A stretch of DNA of 10,233 bases from Oscillospiraceae bacterium (lineage in GTDB: Bacteria; Bacillota; Clostridia; Oscillospirales; Ruminococcaceae): NCBI GenBank assembly GCA_016303195.1, contig JAEDMD010000058.1, forward strand, positions 1-10,233, read 5' to 3'. Both the position numbers and the translations under genes were made by a program. Shown piece after piece: positions 7,282 through 10,233 of this stretch. Each line of letters starts with the position of its first letter. The first letter of the stretch is position 1. The notes beneath the pieces are model-generated. The model was not told the origin of the DNA and made no database searches. It worked only from the letters and a program-made list of their open reading frames with translations.

Positions 7282-8659
7282 TCAGAACCTCCTTCATATT
7301 ATCAAAACACACCGGTGATACGGATCGGCCGTTAATTTTCATTCCTTCGATTGTGAACATTCCGCGGCCTATGGCTGTTTCGCCGCCTACGGCAAGATAA
7401 CCGTTGTGAAGATCTGCAACTACCGCCATCAAGGCGTAAAGCGCCTTTCTTTCAACACCTTTATCGATCCGGATGACAAGGTCGCCTTTGCCATAGAATA
7501 CGCTTTGCTCGGTAAGGAGGGCCCTGTCCTTGACGGCCCCGCTGAAACGGTCTACGGCGATCCTCGTCAGCGTTTTCGGCGTACCGTTATGGATCACTGT
7601 CTCAGAGAAACATATCTTAGACTTGATCGCTTTATCCACTTTATCCTTTCCCACGGCGTTGTCGACAAAGCCAAACACGGTGTTTACTATGCATTCATCG
7701 TTGACAAGCTCCGAGAACCTGTGCCGGAACGCACCTGCCCAACTTGTGCCGGGTATGACAGGAAGCGAGGATTCGGAAGGGGTATCGTAATCCGATATGT
7801 ACTCACCGCTGAAAGCCTCGTCCTCTACAGGCTTGGCTCTGACAAGAAGCGGACTGTTTTTGACCTGTGGCTTGTCTTTGTCTCCGACTTCCCCCGTGTA
7901 CCAACGGATGGAAAGACCGCCGACCTGTTTAAGTTTTAAATCAATCACGAGCTTGTCAGAAGAGACCGCAGAAGAAAGCTCGAAAAGATCGGAGTCGGTA
8001 AAGGAGTTCTTTTCAAACGGGTCGAAATCGAGCCATGTATCAAGCTCCTTTTCAAGATTGAAGCTCTTTTTATAAACCGTGAGCTTAACAGAGCCAAGTC
8101 CTCTTGTTGTTTTCGCTCCGAAGCATAAGCCTTCGGCATTTGCCTTTGAGAGCAGCTCCTCAAATCGTGCCGCGAGATCGGCGTTATTCTTGTCTATTTC
8201 TGCTATCGCGGTAAACATAGCGCCCGGCTGTACGACCTCGAAGTTGAATTTCGCCCCGGCTTTTCCTCCTTCAATGCGGTTGTCCTTTGCGACCTTATAT
8301 TCATCAAGGGAGATGCTGTCCCTTTCGGTGATGTATGTCTTATCTCGTGTGACGGCGTCGGAAAAAATCACGGGACTTTCTGCAAAAACAGGCTTTTTCT
8401 TATCCGATCCACCGGCATCATCCTTTTCTGCGAGATCGTGATCGTTGCCGGACTGCTTTATGTATCCGAACAGTTCGTTCTCTTCGTTTCCGGCTATATG
8501 CCGCAGAACTCCGGCTATGCTTGTGGCGGGGATATACGGTTTATCATCGCTACCGAGAAGCACATCATTATCAGTATTCTTATTTTTCCCGCAACCGATT
8601 ATCAAAGGGGATAATAGCTCAAAGTCAAGTCTGTAATAGCTGTGGATACGATCACTCAT
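7268..8659 (-). CDS. Tandem double Cas7 RAMP protein (Cas7-2x type, Csm3-like)
   Basis: Backbone subunit of the type III effector, binding crRNA and probably cutting target RNA. The 463-residue protein has two Cas7/RAMP domains in a row. Domain 1 has PYIPATSIAGVLRH (41-54), ELFG (62-65), a SDAV strand (100-103) and the glycine loop GAKTTRGLGSV (181-191). Domain 2 has LPVIPGTSWAGAFRHR (299-314), VFGFVDNA (328-335), RIAVDRFSGAVKDRAL (366-381), which matches the Csm3 RVxIDRxTG pattern, and VGGETAIGRGMF (424-435). Asp30 and Asp32 in TDND lie where Csm3-type proteins carry the catalytic Asp, about ten residues before the IPxTS motif; Asp is also near the matching place in domain 2 (D260/D262). Which one cuts cannot be read from sequence alone. 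The start is ATG 8659, set by the ribosome binding site; the gene overlaps the upstream stop by 8 bp and Csx19 by 14 bp. This fits the Cas7-2x subunit of III-Dv complexes. Confidence 0.87.
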   Translation of the reverse strand: MSDRIHSYYRLDFELLSPLIIGCGKNKNTDNDVLLGSDDKPYIPATSIAGVLRHIAGNEENELFGYIKQSGNDHDLAEKDDAGGSDKKKPVFAESPVIFSDAVTRDKTYITERDSISLDEYKVAKDNRIEGGKAGAKFNFEVVQPGAMFTAIAEIDKNNADLAARFEELLSKANAEGLCFGAKTTRGLGSVKLTVYKKSFNLEKELDTWLDFDPFEKNSFTDSDLFELSSAVSSDKLVIDLKLKQVGGLSIRWYTGEVGDKDKPQVKNSPLLVRAKPVEDEAFSGEYISDYDTPSESSLPVIPGTSWAGAFRHRFSELVNDECIVNTVFGFVDNAVGKDKVDKAIKSKICFSETVIHNGTPKTLTRIAVDRFSGAVKDRALLTEQSVFYGKGDLVIRIDKGVERKALYALMAVVADLHNGYLAVGGETAIGRGMFTIEGMKINGRSVSPVCFDNMKEVLNACV

Positions 8660-10233
8660 TGGATCCGCCTCCCTTCTTTTCAAGCCTCAGTTTGTATTTC
8701 GCAAGTCTAAGCACCGTAAGCATACAATCAAGCTTTATTTTTTCGGGAGCGGATTCGGGGAAAGCCTTTCTAAGGATATCACTGATAGAATCACTCTTTG
8801 CCTTGTCCTTGATCTTTGCAATGCGGTCAAAAACACTTTCTGCACTTTCTGCGGTTTCAACCATCCTTGACACAGTACCGATAAACGCCGCGTTCAATCC
8901 CGCTTTAGAGAAAGTGCTCTCTTTTTCGCGGTAGACGTCCTCTGCATGCTTCATGGCTTCAGCTGCGGCCACCCTGCCATCGAGGAATGCGCCGAACAAT
9001 TCAATAACGTTCCTTTCGATTTGGTGCCCCGATTCATCCACCGGCTCGGAGCGTGAAGCAATGACCTCATCCGAGGGTATAGTGTTATTGATTATATCTT
9101 CTTCTGAATAAACCCTTACCCTGCCGAAGCCTTCTGCATTGCGGTAGCCAATATAAGGCTCGCAGGACGGGGCACAGGGGAGCTCGGCCTTAACGGTGCT
9201 ACCCATAGCAAACGCAGCAACGGGGAGATTCCTCATGTTTCGCTTGGCGTTATAACCGTGTATTAGCTTGAAGCCAAGATCGTATTCCACTTCTGTCTCG
9301 TGCGGTATCCCAAGAGCATTTTTCAGTTCCTTGGGATCTGTTGTGTTTATTCCGTTATTGTTGAACAGAACGGCGTCGCTTTCGAGACAGAATACGAACC
9401 GCTTTCCTGCAGGTGCTGTTGAGACGGTATCTTGCCTTTTGCAGTCAAGCAGCTTGCAGCCGGAATACTGCGCCGATCTCGACCTGCCGAGACGGAGATC
9501 GCCATTTACAAGAATCCCTTTGAGCCTCTCAAGCAACGCCTTATCGGAGCTTTCGATTTCTCCGTAAAGGTACTGCCCTGCGGAAATGGAGTCCTGAGTA
9601 TAGAGCATCGCATCCTCTCCGCGGGAATGGTGATACTGCGTTTCGGTTAATACATCGATGATGTTTGAAAGATTCATCGAGCTGACAGACTTGTTTTTCA
9701 GTGCTTTCGGAATATCCTCATTGGGATCAAATTTCTCGCTATCAGAGACGGGCATTCCCTCTTTTGCCTGATGCTCGGTAATTATAACTCCGTCTTTTTC
9801 CCTTTTTGTTGATTTCAGCTTTCTCATGAAATGCGGAGCGGGGATTGTCCTTGTTCCTTTTTTATCGGAGATGTAAAGATTTCCGTACCTGACCTTGCCC
9901 AAAAGAAAGAGATCGGAGAACTCATCGTCATCCATTCCCGCAATCACTGCGAGCCTCGCGAAAGCTCCGAGAACTGCAGTCCCCGGCACGTATTCCACGC
10001 ATGCGTTGTTATCGCATGACGCTATCAAAAGAGGTTCGGTCAGCAGTATATGCAACGGCAGCAGGAAGTTTATATCCCTTTTAAAAATCACGGTGTTTGA
10101 AGCTGAACTGTTCTCATCCACCTGTTCATATTCAGCTTTGACAAAGCCAAGTCCCCTTGTACGCATGAGACCTATGTGGCGGAGAGCCTTGCAGATCCTT
10201 TCAAACTCCGTCGCGTCCTCCTTAGAGACGCCG
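8652..10233 (-). CDS. csx10: Cas7-Csx10(Cas5)-Cas11-like RAMP fusion, 5' end cut by window edge
   Basis: Type III-D backbone subunit; its Csx10 (Cas5) part would hold the crRNA 5' tag near Cas10. The frame stays open to the window edge, so ATG 10166 is not the start: 22 more in-frame codons precede it and run into RTRGLGFV (residues 24-31, counting from the first whole codon at 10232), the glycine-rich loop that usually closes a RAMP domain. An upstream Cas7-like domain is therefore mostly outside the window. After a short linker comes a complete Csx10-type module: hydrophobic strand near 54, YVPGTAVLGAFARL (81-94), FLLGKVRYGNLY (109-120), LRLGRSRSAQYSG (246-258) and the C-terminal loop YRNAEGFGRVRV (363-374). 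Residues about 395-520 are predicted almost all helical by eye and fit a fused Cas11 small subunit, as in III-D2/III-Dv complexes. The stop overlaps the next gene's start in ATGAGTGA. Csx10 identity is fairly sure, the Cas11 label less so. Confidence 0.85.
   Translation of the reverse strand, partial: GVSKEDATEFERICKALRHIGLMRTRGLGFVKAEYEQVDENSSASNTVIFKRDINFLLPLHILLTEPLLIASCDNNACVEYVPGTAVLGAFARLAVIAGMDDDEFSDLFLLGKVRYGNLYISDKKGTRTIPAPHFMRKLKSTKREKDGVIITEHQAKEGMPVSDSEKFDPNEDIPKALKNKSVSSMNLSNIIDVLTETQYHHSRGEDAMLYTQDSISAGQYLYGEIESSDKALLERLKGILVNGDLRLGRSRSAQYSGCKLLDCKRQDTVSTAPAGKRFVFCLESDAVLFNNNGINTTDPKELKNALGIPHETEVEYDLGFKLIHGYNAKRNMRNLPVAAFAMGSTVKAELPCAPSCEPYIGYRNAEGFGRVRVYSEEDIINNTIPSDEVIASRSEPVDESGHQIERNVIELFGAFLDGRVAAAEAMKHAEDVYREKESTFSKAGLNAAFIGTVSRMVETAESAESVFDRIAKIKDKAKSDSISDILRKAFPESAPEKIKLDCMLTVLRLAKYKLRLEKKGGGSNE
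8668..8675 (-). promoter_or_regulatory. Ribosome binding site that fixes the start of the double Cas7 gene
   Basis: The minus strand reads AAGGGAGG, 8 bases before ATG 8659. The in-frame TTG at 8683, eight codons earlier, would place this site inside the coding region and has no comparable site of its own, so ATG 8659 is the better start. The site lies in the last codons of the upstream Csx10 fusion. Confidence 0.7.

Noticed and set aside
7406..7939. Long plus-strand frames opposite the RAMP and CARF genes (also at 1101-1634, 5923-6330 and 8079-8441)
   Set aside because: They lie wholly within well-supported minus-strand genes, lack family motifs and are explained as antisense shadows.
8660..8683. 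Extended start of the double Cas7 at TTG 8683
   Set aside because: A strong AAGGGAGG site sits inside that extension at the right distance from ATG 8659, which also gives the common 8 bp start-stop overlap.

Overview
The window is the downstream part of one long minus-strand operon (read from right to left) for a type III CRISPR-Cas interference complex, followed by its accessory signalling genes. The layout of the core genes (a Cas7-Csx10-helical fusion, a double Cas7, Csx19, and a large Cas7 of the TIGR03986 type) matches the fused-subunit III-D variant often called III-D2 or III-Dv, the group considered close to the ancestry of single-protein type III-E (gRAMP/Cas7-11). Strong GGAGG-type ribosome binding sites, moderate GC, ATG starts and tight gene overlaps fit a Clostridia-like Firmicute, possibly a gut Ruminococcus relative; this placement is inference.

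Right to left: (1) 8652 to beyond the right edge, a RAMP fusion whose N-terminal domain is cut by the window edge; (2) 7268-8659, two Cas7 domains in tandem; (3) 6778-7281, Csx19; (4) 4720-6774, a large single-chain RAMP with a long insertion. These four overlap or are separated by 3 bp. After a 43 bp gap come the accessory genes: (5) 3930-4676, a CARF-like protein with no effector domain and an N-terminal cysteine cluster; (6) 2603-3937, an unrecognised protein with an apparent SH3b-like segment; (7) 773-2587, a CARF-HEPN ribonuclease of the Csm6/Csx1 type with an extra cysteine cluster; (8) 461-754, a small unknown protein. The last 460 bases hold no convincing gene, but have a plausible operon terminator (365-407), two further hairpins and a 12 bp direct repeat.

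Expected working (family knowledge plus inference): the RAMP proteins assemble on a crRNA, bind complementary RNA and cut it at Cas7 active sites. A Cas10 subunit, probably encoded off the right edge, would make cyclic oligoadenylate on target binding. The CARF-HEPN protein would sense it and degrade RNA, while the CARF-only protein and its overlapping SH3b-like neighbour look like a second, undescribed output or control arm. No Cas10, Cas6, Cas1/Cas2 or CRISPR array is visible in the window.
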